DNA of 64,000 bases from Belliella buryatensis (GCF_900188245.1 NZ_FZOK01000013.1:62001-126000); one strand, 5' to 3'; counted from the first letter of the stretch, positions 9,377 through 18,445 are shown. Notes: a model not told the origin generated them from the letters alone. Numbers and translations are program-made.

Positions 9377-10621
9377 TTAGACCTTCTCCAATGCCTGCTC
9401 AATATCCCAAATGATATCTTTGAAATGCTCCACCCCAATTGATAAGCGGACTAATTTCTCGGAGATGCCTAAAAGCGCACGATCTTCTGCGGAAACATCA
9501 CTGTGAGTCATGGTAGCTGGGTGCTCAGCTAGTGATTCTGTACTTCCAAGTGATACTGCAAGTTTCATTAATTTAAGGCTGTTAAGAAACTTGAAAGCTT
9601 CTTTTTCTCCTCCTTTGATGTCAAAGGAAATCATGGCTCCAGCAGAAGTCAATTGTTTTTTGAATATAGCATGCTGCCTACTACCTTCCTCCAAGTTCCC
9701 CAAGTAATAGACTTTTTCTACTTTAGGGTGAGCCTCTAAATATTTGGCTACTTCCACGGTATTGCTAGCCTGCTGAGTCATTCTAACTTTAAGTGTTTCA
9801 AGACTTCTCATTAGCAACCAACCCGTCCATGGCCCTGCCATATTTCCTAAGAATGTTCTCAAAGTCCTCACTCTGACCATATGCTTAGACTTACCCAACA
9901 CAGCTCCAGCTATCAAATCAGAATGTCCACCAATATATTTGGTTGCAGAATAGACCACTAAGTCAGCCCCATGTTTTAGAGGGTGCTGCCATAAGGGTCC
10001 CATATATGTATTGTCTACACATACTACGACTTCTTTCTCGGCTTCGCTTAATTTGTCCGCTACTGCTCTGCAAACCTCAAGATCGAAAAGTGCATTGGTA
10101 GGGTTGGCAGGAGTCTCTACATAGACCATTTTGACTTTCTCCTCTTGACCTTTTACTAAGCTAAGAATTTCATCTTTTTCTTGAGTACTTGTAAAGCCAA
10201 TGCCTTTGATGCCATATTGAGGTAAGACTTTGTTGACAAAGTGGTCGGTGCCACCGTAGACCGGCTTGCTGTAGAGCATGATATCTCCTGGCCTTAGAAA
10301 TTCCAACATCACCGTGGAGATAGCCGACATCCCACTTTCGAATACAGCACATTCATCTGCACCATCCCAAAGACACAATCTTTCTTCCAAGATCTGTAAA
10401 TCTGGATTGTTGAGCCTGCTGTATATTAAGCCTAGTTCTTCATTTGGTTCTTTTTCTCTTTGGCCATAGGCTACTTCAAAAAATGCTTTTCCTTCTTCTG
10501 CTGATTTGAATACAAAAGTAGAGGTTTGAAAAATTGGACATTTGATTGCGCCTTCTGATAACTCTGGCTTATATCCATGAGTCATCATCAAACTCTCTGG
10601 ATGAAATTCTCTATTCGTCAT
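9377..10621 (-). CDS. cystathionine gamma-synthase/methionine gamma-lyase family PLP enzyme
   Basis: A 414-residue fold-type I PLP enzyme of the Cys/Met metabolism family. The PLP lysine is in VVYSATKYIGGHSDLIAG, the phosphate-binding region in FESGMSAISTVML, and the cofactor-stacking Tyr in VYGGTDHF. The C-terminus carries SLGSTESLAEHPATMTHS, including the Ser/Glu-rich loop common to the family. Cystathionine gamma-synthase, cystathionine gamma-lyase, methionine gamma-lyase and O-acylhomoserine sulfhydrylase share these motifs, so the exact reaction is not assigned. It is a single gene, convergent with the transglycosylase. Confidence 0.9.
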   Translation of the reverse strand: MTNREFHPESLMMTHGYKPELSEGAIKCPIFQTSTFVFKSAEEGKAFFEVAYGQREKEPNEELGLIYSRLNNPDLQILEERLCLWDGADECAVFESGMSAISTVMLEFLRPGDIMLYSKPVYGGTDHFVNKVLPQYGIKGIGFTSTQEKDEILSLVKGQEEKVKMVYVETPANPTNALFDLEVCRAVADKLSEAEKEVVVCVDNTYMGPLWQHPLKHGADLVVYSATKYIGGHSDLIAGAVLGKSKHMVRVRTLRTFLGNMAGPWTGWLLMRSLETLKVRMTQQASNTVEVAKYLEAHPKVEKVYYLGNLEEGSRQHAIFKKQLTSAGAMISFDIKGGEKEAFKFLNSLKLMKLAVSLGSTESLAEHPATMTHSDVSAEDRALLGISEKLVRLSIGVEHFKDIIWDIEQALEKV

Positions 10622-10817
10622 ATTGATGTGGGTTTATGAATACAAAACAGCAAAAATCCTCAAGTAAAATCAAGAAAGATTTCAAAATAATATTTTGATT
10701 GATACTGATAAAAATTGTAATAATTCTGAATTTAAGTATGATTATTATTTTTAAATCAAAAAACAGAATAATATTTCGCAAAGGAATTTGATTGACTATG
10801 CAGAGGTCTAAAAAATA

Positions 10818-10840
10818 TGGGGCATGAATTTCATGCCCCA
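10818..10840 (-). terminator. terminator of the Ycf48/T9SS protein gene
   Basis: A perfect 10-bp stem (10818-10827 with 10831-10840) with a 3-nt loop. Reading leftward it is followed by TATTTTTTAG, so it terminates the minus-strand gene ending at 10847. Confidence 0.8.
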
Positions 10841-10846
10841 TTTATG

Positions 10847-13657
10847 TTAATGAATGATTACCTTATTATAATATTCTTTTTCCCTTGTTCTGATGATCAA
10901 AGTATGAACTCCACGTGGTAAGTTTTTGATTTGATACTCGAAAATACCTTGAGAAGGACGAACATCATTCAGTACTTGTCCTTGGCTATTGATGATTTGA
11001 ATAGACCTGATATCGGACAGACCTGATGTTTTCAAATTGATATCTCCTCTGGATGGATTAGGGAATACATTGATAAATTTGTCTACGATTCTTTCTTCCT
11101 CTATGCTAGTGATCAGATTTACATTCACTTTGATTGTGCTTGCAGCTCCAGTATTACAGCTATTCATTGGGGTAACTGCAAGGTCAAAATCCCCCTCTCT
11201 TTCCCATCTTACAGTGACACGATTCGTTCCTTGACCAGCAATGACTCTACCACCATTTCCACTTACTGTCCAGATATAGTTGGTGTTAGCTACATGAATG
11301 ATTTCGTACTCCTCTTCTAATAATCCCACAAACTTAGGCCCTTCTATTTCTGAAGGTTTTTCTGGTGGGCTTTGTACCACAATTGGTTTAGTGAATGTTG
11401 TACCATTACCACAAGGATTTCTTGGTGTTACTGTCAAATTTCTCTCACCTAGCCCAGTCCATTCTACATTTACCTGGGCGGTGCCTTGACCTTCACGGAT
11501 AAGTCCACCTGTGGCCACCCATACGAATTCAGTTCCTGGTACGTCAGTCACTTCATAAGGCACTACATTGCCAAGGCAAACTACCCCATCTCCAAATATT
11601 TCAGGAATGGCCTGAGGCTCTACAGATACGAGAACTTCTAGTCCTCTTGTTCCTCCATTTCCACATTCGTTTTGACCACGGACAAGTACTGCATTTCTAC
11701 CAGGTGTATCCCACCTCACCACGATTCTATTGCTACCTTGTCCTTCGAGGATGGTTCCCCCGTCCACTCTCCACTCAAATACTTCCCCAGGCTCGCCAGA
11801 GCTCTGTACATTATAGATTTGCTGACTGATACAAATGTTACTTTCTCCGAATATCACGGTTGGTGTCTCAGGAACTGCACAGCTGTACTGGAAAAGCGTA
11901 CCTTGATTACCCACGGCATACCCTATACTCAGTGAACCAAAACTCAAGTCCGTGAAGTTTTGAAATGTTCCAGTAGGCATTTGAATCCATGTTTCGCCAC
12001 CATCCATTGTCCTTAGGATCAGTCCTTTTGCACCTGAGATAAATCCTACTGACTCGTCAAGAAAATCCACACCTGTAAAATCCCCATTGAATGCCGTAGT
12101 AATCCTAGTCCAAGTAAGTCCTTTATCGGTGGTTTTAATAATTGTGCCAGCATTACCTACAGCGACTGCTGTACTGTCATCCAATATGGTTACATCTATC
12201 AAGTTGGAGCTGGGGGGACTTGTTATTTGGTTCCATACTTGGCCGCCCTCAGTTCTACTGATGAATCCATTGTCACCAACGACAATCCCGAAGGCATTGT
12301 CAAAAAACAAGATTTCATTCAAGTTGGTAGTAGTATTACTAGCTTGAACTGTGACCCAATTGATACCACCATTCTCGGTTTTGGTAATGAATCCTCCATC
12401 ACCCACCACATAGCCAATATTATTGTTGAAAAAATAAATCCCTTTCAAATCTGCAGTAGTGTTTAAATTGAGTGAAGTCCAGTTACCACCTGAGTTACTT
12501 GTTCGTAGGGCAGTTCCATCATTACCAATAATGTAACCGAAGGCATTGGTGGTGAAGAAGAGGTTATTGAAATCTATGGAAAGCGGTCTAGATCGATCGA
12601 CTAAACTATTACCACCATTGCTTGTGGAAAATACCCTTCCATCAGGCCCGGTGATGTATCCTAGATTTTCGGTTCTGAATTGTGTTGCGAGATAATCCAC
12701 ATTATTACCTGATAATCTCAAAGTCCATGAGCCACCAGAATTGATAGAAGAGATCACAAATCCACTTGTACCTACTGCGAAAACTACATTAGACGTGGCT
12801 CGAAAGCTAGCATCTAAGTAATCTTGGGTATTGTTGACGTTGATTCCATCAAAGGTAGTACCTGCATTGGTAGTCCTTAGTAAGGTGGCTGTTTGGCCAG
12901 TGATGACTCCAAGATTAACATTACTTTTATTGAAAGTAACGGCTAATAGGTTTCGTTCTGTCCCTGAATTGACCTGATTCCAATTAGAGCCAGCATCAGT
13001 TGTTTTGAGGATTACCCCCCTATTGCCAACAGCGTACCCAACCATACCAGAAGTGAAATATACATCATTGAGTGGGTTAGTATTTTGTGTATTGAGTTGT
13101 GTCCAGTTATTTCCTTGATTGACCGTACGAAGAATCCTCCCATTAGCCATAGACACATAGCCCGTATCTAGATTAGGAAAATAGATTGCAGACAGATTGA
13201 CATTGGTTCCTATGTCTTGTCTTGCCCATGATTCTCCGCTGTTGGTTGATCTATAAAAAAAACCATTATCACCAATTGCAAAGACTCTGGTTTGGGTGAG
13301 AAACTGAACCTTTCTCAAAGTAACGTCCGTATTGATTTTGATTCTTTGCCAAGTTTCACCAGAGTTAGTTGTTCTGAAAACTGTTCCATTTTCTCCTACC
13401 ATAAGCCCAATGTTTTGATTGAAAAAATCTACACCGTGCATTTTGGTATCATCAGGAGTTTGCTGTTCAGTCCAGCTGAGTCCCCCATCTATTGTTTTTA
13501 GGATGATTCTGTCACCAGCCATAAACCCAACTTCATCATTGACCCAAGAGATGCCAGTGAATTCATTGCCCCAGCCCCCTACTCTCCTCCAAGTTTGGGC
13601 GTTGAGTTGGATTTCTGCCAAAAAAACAATTAAAATCAAAAGTAAAAGCTTCTTCAT
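10847..13657 (-). CDS. secreted Ycf48/BNR-repeat protein with PKD-like domains and T9SS sorting domain
   Basis: A 936-residue exported protein. A signal peptide (residues 1-20, cut after NA) is followed by about a dozen repeats of 40-45 residues with the signature GYAVGNxGxILKTTDxGxxW, typical of Ycf48-like/BNR beta-propellers (about residues 25-595). Three Ig/PKD-like domains follow, each ending in a variant of GQGTNRVTVRWxxxG. The last 75 residues form a type IX secretion sorting domain (VFPNPSRGDINLK, LPRGVHTLIIRT). It is therefore expected to cross the outer membrane and be displayed or released. Function unknown. A shorter Ycf48-like lipoprotein is encoded at 14491. Confidence 0.88.
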   Translation of the reverse strand: MKKLLLLILIVFLAEIQLNAQTWRRVGGWGNEFTGISWVNDEVGFMAGDRIILKTIDGGLSWTEQQTPDDTKMHGVDFFNQNIGLMVGENGTVFRTTNSGETWQRIKINTDVTLRKVQFLTQTRVFAIGDNGFFYRSTNSGESWARQDIGTNVNLSAIYFPNLDTGYVSMANGRILRTVNQGNNWTQLNTQNTNPLNDVYFTSGMVGYAVGNRGVILKTTDAGSNWNQVNSGTERNLLAVTFNKSNVNLGVITGQTATLLRTTNAGTTFDGINVNNTQDYLDASFRATSNVVFAVGTSGFVISSINSGGSWTLRLSGNNVDYLATQFRTENLGYITGPDGRVFSTSNGGNSLVDRSRPLSIDFNNLFFTTNAFGYIIGNDGTALRTSNSGGNWTSLNLNTTADLKGIYFFNNNIGYVVGDGGFITKTENGGINWVTVQASNTTTNLNEILFFDNAFGIVVGDNGFISRTEGGQVWNQITSPPSSNLIDVTILDDSTAVAVGNAGTIIKTTDKGLTWTRITTAFNGDFTGVDFLDESVGFISGAKGLILRTMDGGETWIQMPTGTFQNFTDLSFGSLSIGYAVGNQGTLFQYSCAVPETPTVIFGESNICISQQIYNVQSSGEPGEVFEWRVDGGTILEGQGSNRIVVRWDTPGRNAVLVRGQNECGNGGTRGLEVLVSVEPQAIPEIFGDGVVCLGNVVPYEVTDVPGTEFVWVATGGLIREGQGTAQVNVEWTGLGERNLTVTPRNPCGNGTTFTKPIVVQSPPEKPSEIEGPKFVGLLEEEYEIIHVANTNYIWTVSGNGGRVIAGQGTNRVTVRWEREGDFDLAVTPMNSCNTGAASTIKVNVNLITSIEEERIVDKFINVFPNPSRGDINLKTSGLSDIRSIQIINSQGQVLNDVRPSQGIFEYQIKNLPRGVHTLIIRTREKEYYNKVIIH

Positions 13658-13835
13658 ATCACGTGGATTAAGGAGTATTATACTACAAAATTAAGATTAT
13701 TGCTAACAAATTAAAGTTATTTTATTCTGATTACATGGAGCTTAGCTTGCTTATTTTCATACCTTTAGACAAACAGCATTAAAGGTTTTAAGAAACGGTT
13801 TTTTCGTTCTATTTTTATAAAAAGAAAATCACACT

Positions 13836-14489
13836 ATGAAAAAAATATTTTATCTTCTTTTATTTTCGACCACAGTTTGGGCTTGTAATTCTAATGAAAG
13901 AATCAGCAAAGAGGTCTTTGATGATGTCAATAGAAGTATGGAGGTCAAAAAACTAAGTGAGTCTCAAATTATTGAAGAAGCAATGAATTGGGGTGAGGAG
14001 ATCAGTTCTGAAGCGCAAACACAATTGATAGGAGCTTTACAAAATGCAATAGCGGAAAATGGGGTGCAAGAAGCTATCCGCTTTTGTCATGTAGAAGCAC
14101 TTCCAATTTTATCAGAAGTAAGCGAAAAATATAACGTCGCCATTCGTAGAGCCTCAAGTGATTACAGAAATCCAGAAGACCAAGTTAGAGATTACGAGGA
14201 GGTGATATTAGACGCTTATGCTTACAACGCCGAGAATGGAATCAAAAATGAACCCAATATACAGAAACTGGATAATGGTGACGTTTTACTTTTTACCAAA
14301 GCAATTCAAATCCCTAACAGTCTATGTCTAAATTGCCATGGAGAGCCAGGTAAGGATATCACAGATGAAACATTGAAAGTTATCAATGAATTATATCCAG
14401 AAGACAAAGCTAAGGGGCATAAAATAGGTGACCTTAGGGGAATGTGGAGCATCAGGCTTCCAAGAGCAGAAGTGATCAAAAGACTTTAA
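13836..14489 (+). CDS. Tll0287-like (DUF3365) haem-binding lipoprotein
   Basis: A 217-residue exported protein with a lipoprotein signal (TTVWAC, Cys17). The body resembles the DUF3365/Tll0287-like domain, a sensor-like fold that binds c-type haem. One CxxCH site is present (residues 164-168, CLNCH), and FCHVEALPILSEVSEKY upstream is the family's conserved helix with a further His. It ends in LRGMWSIRLPR, a typical domain terminus. The next gene starts 1 nt after its stop, so the two form an operon. A periplasmic redox or gas-sensing role is inferred only from the family. Confidence 0.82.
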   Translation: MKKIFYLLLFSTTVWACNSNERISKEVFDDVNRSMEVKKLSESQIIEEAMNWGEEISSEAQTQLIGALQNAIAENGVQEAIRFCHVEALPILSEVSEKYNVAIRRASSDYRNPEDQVRDYEEVILDAYAYNAENGIKNEPNIQKLDNGDVLLFTKAIQIPNSLCLNCHGEPGKDITDETLKVINELYPEDKAKGHKIGDLRGMWSIRLPRAEVIKRL

Positions 14490-14490
14490 G

Positions 14491-15534
14491 ATGAATGCGC
14501 AAAAAATAATTTCTCTTTTTCTAACACTTACCATGCTTTGGGGGTGTAATTTTAATAAGGTATCTAATTCCATAGAGATTCCAGCTGGCTGGGAGTTGTT
14601 TAATGTCCCAAGTAATGCTTCGCTAAGAGGACTTTCTCCGCTGACCTCAGAGATCATTTGGGCTAGTGGGAGTAAGGGAACTTGGCTGCTCACCACTGAT
14701 GGAGGAAATTCGTGGAGTTCAGGAGTGATTGATGGCTTAGATACTGTTGACTTCAGAGATATAGAAGGACTGAGTGCAAGTACAGCGATAGCTATTTCTG
14801 CAGGACAGCCCGCTGTAATTTATAAGACCATAGATTCAGGTAAAACATGGGTAAAAAAATATGAAGGGCCGACCGAAGCATTTCTGGATGGGATAGCATT
14901 CTTTAAGGATCAAAAAGGCTATGTAATAGGAGATCCTGTAGGAGGAAAATGGATGGTATTAGAAACTTTGGATCAAGGAGAAGTATGGAAATGGCTTGAT
15001 TCCAGTCCGAAGGCAGAAGTAGGAGAAGGTTCTTTTGCAGCAAGTGGTTCCACCATTTTAGTAGATAGAGACTATGTTTTATTTTCCAGTGGCGGATTGA
15101 AAAGCCGAATATTTTATTCTTCTGACGATGGCCATCAATGGGAAATCTATGATACGCCGATTTTACAGGGCGAACCATCCCAAGGCATTTTCTCTCTTTC
15201 CAAATTAGACAACCAAAATTTGATTGCGGTTGGGGGTGATTATATAAAGCCAGACCTAGCAGATAGAAACGTCATACTTTCTGATCAAATAAATGGTAGT
15301 TGGAAAATGAAGAGCGACCGTTTGCCTAGTGGCTATAGGTCTGGAGTGGCTTATTTCCCGCGATATCATTGGGTTATAGCGGTTGGTCCTAATGGCTCTG
15401 ATTATTCAAAAGATGGAGGATTGACATGGGATAGGTTTTCTGATGAAGGGTTTCATGCGGTATTTATGGATAAAGCCCAAGGCTCTGTTTGGGCATCAGG
15501 AGCCAATGGAAAGATCGCACGATTGGTCTATTGA
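14491..15534 (+). CDS. Ycf48/BNR-repeat lipoprotein
   Basis: A 347-residue predicted lipoprotein (lipobox LTMLWGC) folding as a beta-propeller of Ycf48-like/BNR repeats, with blade signatures LLTTDGGNSW, IYKTIDSGKTWVKKY, FYSSDDGHQWEIYD and DYSKDGGLTWDRF. It carries no T9SS tail, unlike the large relative at 10847, so it should stay anchored in the periplasm or outer membrane. It follows the haem protein gene by 1 nt. In photosynthetic bacteria Ycf48 proteins assist photosystem assembly; here the function is unknown and that role does not apply. Confidence 0.8.
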   Translation: MNAQKIISLFLTLTMLWGCNFNKVSNSIEIPAGWELFNVPSNASLRGLSPLTSEIIWASGSKGTWLLTTDGGNSWSSGVIDGLDTVDFRDIEGLSASTAIAISAGQPAVIYKTIDSGKTWVKKYEGPTEAFLDGIAFFKDQKGYVIGDPVGGKWMVLETLDQGEVWKWLDSSPKAEVGEGSFAASGSTILVDRDYVLFSSGGLKSRIFYSSDDGHQWEIYDTPILQGEPSQGIFSLSKLDNQNLIAVGGDYIKPDLADRNVILSDQINGSWKMKSDRLPSGYRSGVAYFPRYHWVIAVGPNGSDYSKDGGLTWDRFSDEGFHAVFMDKAQGSVWASGANGKIARLVY

Positions 15535-15596
15535 GTTTATAAACCACAAAAACTGGGGGTTAATTGGTAATTTACTGTAAACATTTTGAGTTTTCA

Positions 15597-15628
15597 TTGC
15601 TAAATAATCCGTTCTTCTATTATCTTTA
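15597..15628 (+). promoter_or_regulatory. putative promoter of the hisA-like gene
   Basis: TTG at 15597-15599, a 21-nt spacer and TATCTTTA at 15621-15628 match the Bacteroidota TTG-N19-21-TAnnTTTG pattern with one mismatch. The 5' UTR would be about 85 nt. Confidence 0.4.
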
Positions 15629-15718
15629 GAATTTCAAAATCTAGGCTAATCATCTATGCTTTTTTACCGAGGAAGGGCCTAAATTTTACCAAATCATTAA
15701 TTTAAAGCCATAAAAGTT

Positions 15719-16459
15719 ATGTTTGATATCATACCATCTATTTATCTCATCAATGGAAAATGTGTTCGTCTCAAAAGAGGTGATTTTTCTACAGAAGAGG
15801 TGATTTCCAATAATCCTCTAGAAATAGCTCAGGCCTTTGAAGATCATGGGATTCGTTGGTTGCACTTGGTAGATTTGGATGGTGCTCGTAGAGGAGAGCC
15901 TAAAAACTATCATATTTTAGAAGCTATCGCTGGTTATACCAATCTAAAGGTGGACTTCACGGGTGGTGTTTCTACTGATGGAGATGTGATCAAATCATTC
16001 GAGCATGGTGCAGCAGCGATCACGGCAGCCTCTGTTTCTGTAACGTATCCGGAGCGTTTTGCTCAATGGATCATGTCTTATGGTAGAGAGAAAATATTTT
16101 TGGCAGCTGATACCAATCCAGCAGATCATAAAATAAAAACAAGAGGCTGGACCAAGAAAACTGAAGTTGATTTGTTTGACCACATAGAGGAGTTTTATAG
16201 TAAGGGGCTGAAATACCTTAAATGTTCTGACGTGACCAGAGATGGAGTCATGGAAGGCCCTAATTTTGAGCTATACAAAGAAATTGTCGAAAAATTCCCC
16301 ACAATCCACCTCGCTGCCAATGGAGGTGTACGCAATATCGATGATTTCAAGCAATTGAAAGATATTGGTGTGACTGCGGTTGTATTTGGCAGGGCTTACT
16401 ACGAAGGTAAGATTTCACTTCAAGACTTAGATAAATTTATGGCTGAGCACGGCAATTAA
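15719..16459 (+). CDS. hisA: HisA/HisF-type TIM barrel protein, HisA-like, with altered active site
   Basis: A 246-residue barrel closely following HisA (ProFAR isomerase, histidine biosynthesis) over its whole length: LVDLDGARRGEP, LAADTNPADHK, CSDVTRDGVMEGP, NGGVRNIDDF and VVFGRAYYEG match canonical blocks. However, the beta-1 motif that is PAIDLIDGKCVRL in true HisA reads PSIYLINGKCVRL here, so the catalytic Asp (Asp7 in E. coli) is Tyr9. The phosphate-site GGG motif has become TGG and the usual GGSVAVK block reads AASVSVT. No other his gene is in the window. It may be a paralogue with another role; family membership is certain, isomerase activity is not. Confidence 0.75.
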   Translation: MFDIIPSIYLINGKCVRLKRGDFSTEEVISNNPLEIAQAFEDHGIRWLHLVDLDGARRGEPKNYHILEAIAGYTNLKVDFTGGVSTDGDVIKSFEHGAAAITAASVSVTYPERFAQWIMSYGREKIFLAADTNPADHKIKTRGWTKKTEVDLFDHIEEFYSKGLKYLKCSDVTRDGVMEGPNFELYKEIVEKFPTIHLAANGGVRNIDDFKQLKDIGVTAVVFGRAYYEGKISLQDLDKFMAEHGN

Positions 16460-16479
16460 GTATTATCCCATCTAAAGTT

Positions 16480-16515
16480 AAGGCCTGCTGACAATCTGCA
16501 GGCCTTTGTTATTTT
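16480..16515. terminator. terminator after hisA-like gene
   Basis: A perfect 9-bp GC-rich stem (16480-16488 with 16498-16506), a 9-nt loop, then TGTTATTTT. It lies between convergent genes; the tail overlaps the end of the minus-strand hydrolase gene. Confidence 0.7.
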
Positions 16516-17696
16516 CTCCTTTTTATCTCAAGATCATAAAGATAGTTTCCCAACTCTTCATAAAAAGGGAATCCAATTTCTTCGTATTCGTATTGATTGT
16601 CGTTTAAAGTCTGATTCTCGTTGACATAAATGATTGCAGAGACAAAAAATTCCACCCCATTTTTCTTGTCTGTAAAATAGCTTCCATCCAAAAGATGTCC
16701 ATAAGCTTGCCCTGTTTTATTGAAGATTTTGAAATTGGAGGGGATAGGGTCTTGGCTTGTTCCGAATTTGTAGAATTTGGAGAAGCTGTCATAGTATTCA
16801 GTTATTTCATATTTGGGATAATCACTTTCTTTAGGAAGCATAGACATGTAGGCTAGAATGAATTCTCTGTCAGTTTCAGATATATGAAACCTTTGCTCTT
16901 CTTTGAAAAGCTCAGGAAAGACGATTCTCTGAATGACTCCATGAAAATCACTGATAGAAAAGCGATTCTTATAGGTAAAGTCCATTGCTTCCATAATCAA
17001 TTCACCATTGGAGTAATAGGCTCCGCCTAGGTGGGGAGCGTCTTGATTATAATAAACGTTCTCCGTAAACCTAGCTGGCAAATCCAACAATACTTTCCCT
17101 GCTATATCATGAAAATGAATTGGGTTAAAGTGCCGATTTTCCTCAGGACTCATGGCAATGCTAAGCCGATGGTTGATGATGGTATTTGACAGCCCTTTGG
17201 ACAGCAACTTAGTATTGATGTAGTCTTGCCCAAGTAATTCGTAAAGGCGATTGTAAGCATCATTATCGCTCACGAGAAGAATCTTTTTGATATAATGGGC
17301 TATGTTTGGAAGGAAGTTATGGGCTGTACTGTCATACTTTACTGCTGATTGTAAGATTCTGATTGAGTCCGTCAGCATAATGGATTCAGCGGTCAACCCA
17401 TCTATATTTTGTTCCCTTAGCCACTCCAAGGCTAATATTGCTACTGGAAGCTTGATTGTGCTGGCGGGGTAGAAATATTTCTGATCATCTAATCCAAGGT
17501 CATAATTTGTCAATTGAATCTTATTTTCTTCATCTCTGTCTATTTGGGTGTAAAGGATCTGGACTTGATATTTTTCTCTGTTGGCCAACACTTTTCTCAA
17601 AGTCTTATACTCTTTTCCAATTTGTTGGAAAGGTATGGGCTCCTTTTGCCCACAAGAAAATATAAACAGCAGTAAAATGATAGTAGCATTTTTCAT
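16509..17696 (-). CDS. class A beta-lactamase-related serine hydrolase lipoprotein
   Basis: A 395-residue exported protein with a lipobox (LLFIFSC, Cys15). It carries the three penicillin-recognition motifs in order: SxxK as STIK (Ser79-Lys82), SDN (143-145) and KTG (327-329). No ExxLN omega-loop with the deacylating Glu of true class A beta-lactamases is apparent between SDN and KTG, and the protein is about 100 residues longer than a resistance enzyme. It is therefore more likely a periplasmic carboxypeptidase/esterase-type hydrolase than a drug-resistance enzyme. Substrate unknown. Confidence 0.82.
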   Translation of the reverse strand: MKNATIILLLFIFSCGQKEPIPFQQIGKEYKTLRKVLANREKYQVQILYTQIDRDEENKIQLTNYDLGLDDQKYFYPASTIKLPVAILALEWLREQNIDGLTAESIMLTDSIRILQSAVKYDSTAHNFLPNIAHYIKKILLVSDNDAYNRLYELLGQDYINTKLLSKGLSNTIINHRLSIAMSPEENRHFNPIHFHDIAGKVLLDLPARFTENVYYNQDAPHLGGAYYSNGELIMEAMDFTYKNRFSISDFHGVIQRIVFPELFKEEQRFHISETDREFILAYMSMLPKESDYPKYEITEYYDSFSKFYKFGTSQDPIPSNFKIFNKTGQAYGHLLDGSYFTDKKNGVEFFVSAIIYVNENQTLNDNQYEYEEIGFPFYEELGNYLYDLEIKRRK

Positions 17697-17781
17697 AGCT
17701 AAATGTTTAAGGCATTTAATTTAATGAAATAGGATGAATTTTAATAAGCTTGATCATGGAACTTTTAATCCTGCTGCTATT

Positions 17782-17812
17782 TTCGGGAGGCTTGTTTATT
17801 TCCTTAACTTTG
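17782..17812 (+). promoter_or_regulatory. putative promoter of the UPF0316 gene
   Basis: TAACTTTG (17805-17812) is an exact TAnnTTTG -7 element, and TTC at 17782-17784 stands 20 nt upstream in place of TTG. The start codon follows 27 nt downstream. Confidence 0.5.
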
Positions 17813-17839
17813 TAGCATCATTGAACAAAACCAAGCATT

Positions 17840-18445
17840 ATGCAAGAATATCTGGAATCATTTGGCATTTCTCAAGAAGTTTTCAATTATGTTATTATGC
17901 CTCTCTTGATTTTTATGGCAAGAGTTTCTGATGTGTCTATCAATACCCTCAGAATTATGTTCATGCTCAATGGGAAAAAGAAAGTTGCTCCAGTACTTGG
18001 GTTCTTTGAAGCGATGATTTGGTTGTTAGCCATAGGGCAGATCTTTCAGAATATTAATAATCCCATGTCATATTTCGCCTATGCGGGAGGGTTTGCCATG
18101 GGGACTTACGTTGGGATGACGATTGAAGAAAAATTAGCCTTAGGTAGAGTATTGGTAAGGGTAATCACTCCTGAAGCCATGCCTGAGTTGATTGATTATA
18201 TGAAAGATAGGAACTTTAGATTTACCAATGTGGGAGCAGAAGGGCGCTACGGAAAGGTCAATTTACTTTTTACAGTGATGAAAAGAGACGCTCTTACGGA
18301 GTTTATCCAACGTGTCAAGGGGTTAAATGAAAATGCCTTTTATACCATAGAAAGTGTCAAAAGGGTCAGTGAAGATGATCATCTAAATGTGATGGAAGAC
18401 AGGCCAAAATTTACAACCAAACTTTGGAGCAGAATTAGGAAATAG
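17840..18445 (+). CDS. UPF0316 family membrane protein (DUF5698 + DUF2179)
   Basis: A 201-residue protein with three predicted TM helices in its first half (about residues 18-35, 50-68 and 72-92; RVSDVSINTLRIMFMLNGKK is the family's conserved loop). A soluble C-terminal DUF2179-like domain (about 105-185) contains ITPEAMPELIDYMKDR and GRYGKVNLLFTVMKRD. DUF2179 is a small domain also found at the end of YitT-type membrane proteins and is thought to bind ligand. No function is established for the family. Confidence 0.85.
   Translation: MQEYLESFGISQEVFNYVIMPLLIFMARVSDVSINTLRIMFMLNGKKKVAPVLGFFEAMIWLLAIGQIFQNINNPMSYFAYAGGFAMGTYVGMTIEEKLALGRVLVRVITPEAMPELIDYMKDRNFRFTNVGAEGRYGKVNLLFTVMKRDALTEFIQRVKGLNENAFYTIESVKRVSEDDHLNVMEDRPKFTTKLWSRIRK

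Noticed and set aside
10611-10841. 76-codon minus-strand open frame between two genes
   Set aside because: It begins inside a terminator hairpin, is composed of AT-rich low-complexity codons (Ile/Phe/Leu-rich) and overlaps the start of the PLP enzyme gene.
10847-13657. Long internal repeats mistaken for a DNA tandem repeat array
   Set aside because: The repetition is at the protein level (Ycf48/BNR blades) with diverged codons; there is no exact DNA repeat or CRISPR-like spacing.
16509-17696. Annotation as an antibiotic-resistance class A beta-lactamase
   Set aside because: The core SxxK/SDN/KTG motifs are shared by many serine hydrolases; the length and lack of an evident omega-loop Glu do not support a resistance enzyme.
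17734-17931. 65-codon plus-strand open frame before the UPF0316 gene
   Set aside because: It overlaps the promoter and the first 30 codons of the UPF0316 gene in another frame and has no protein-like pattern.
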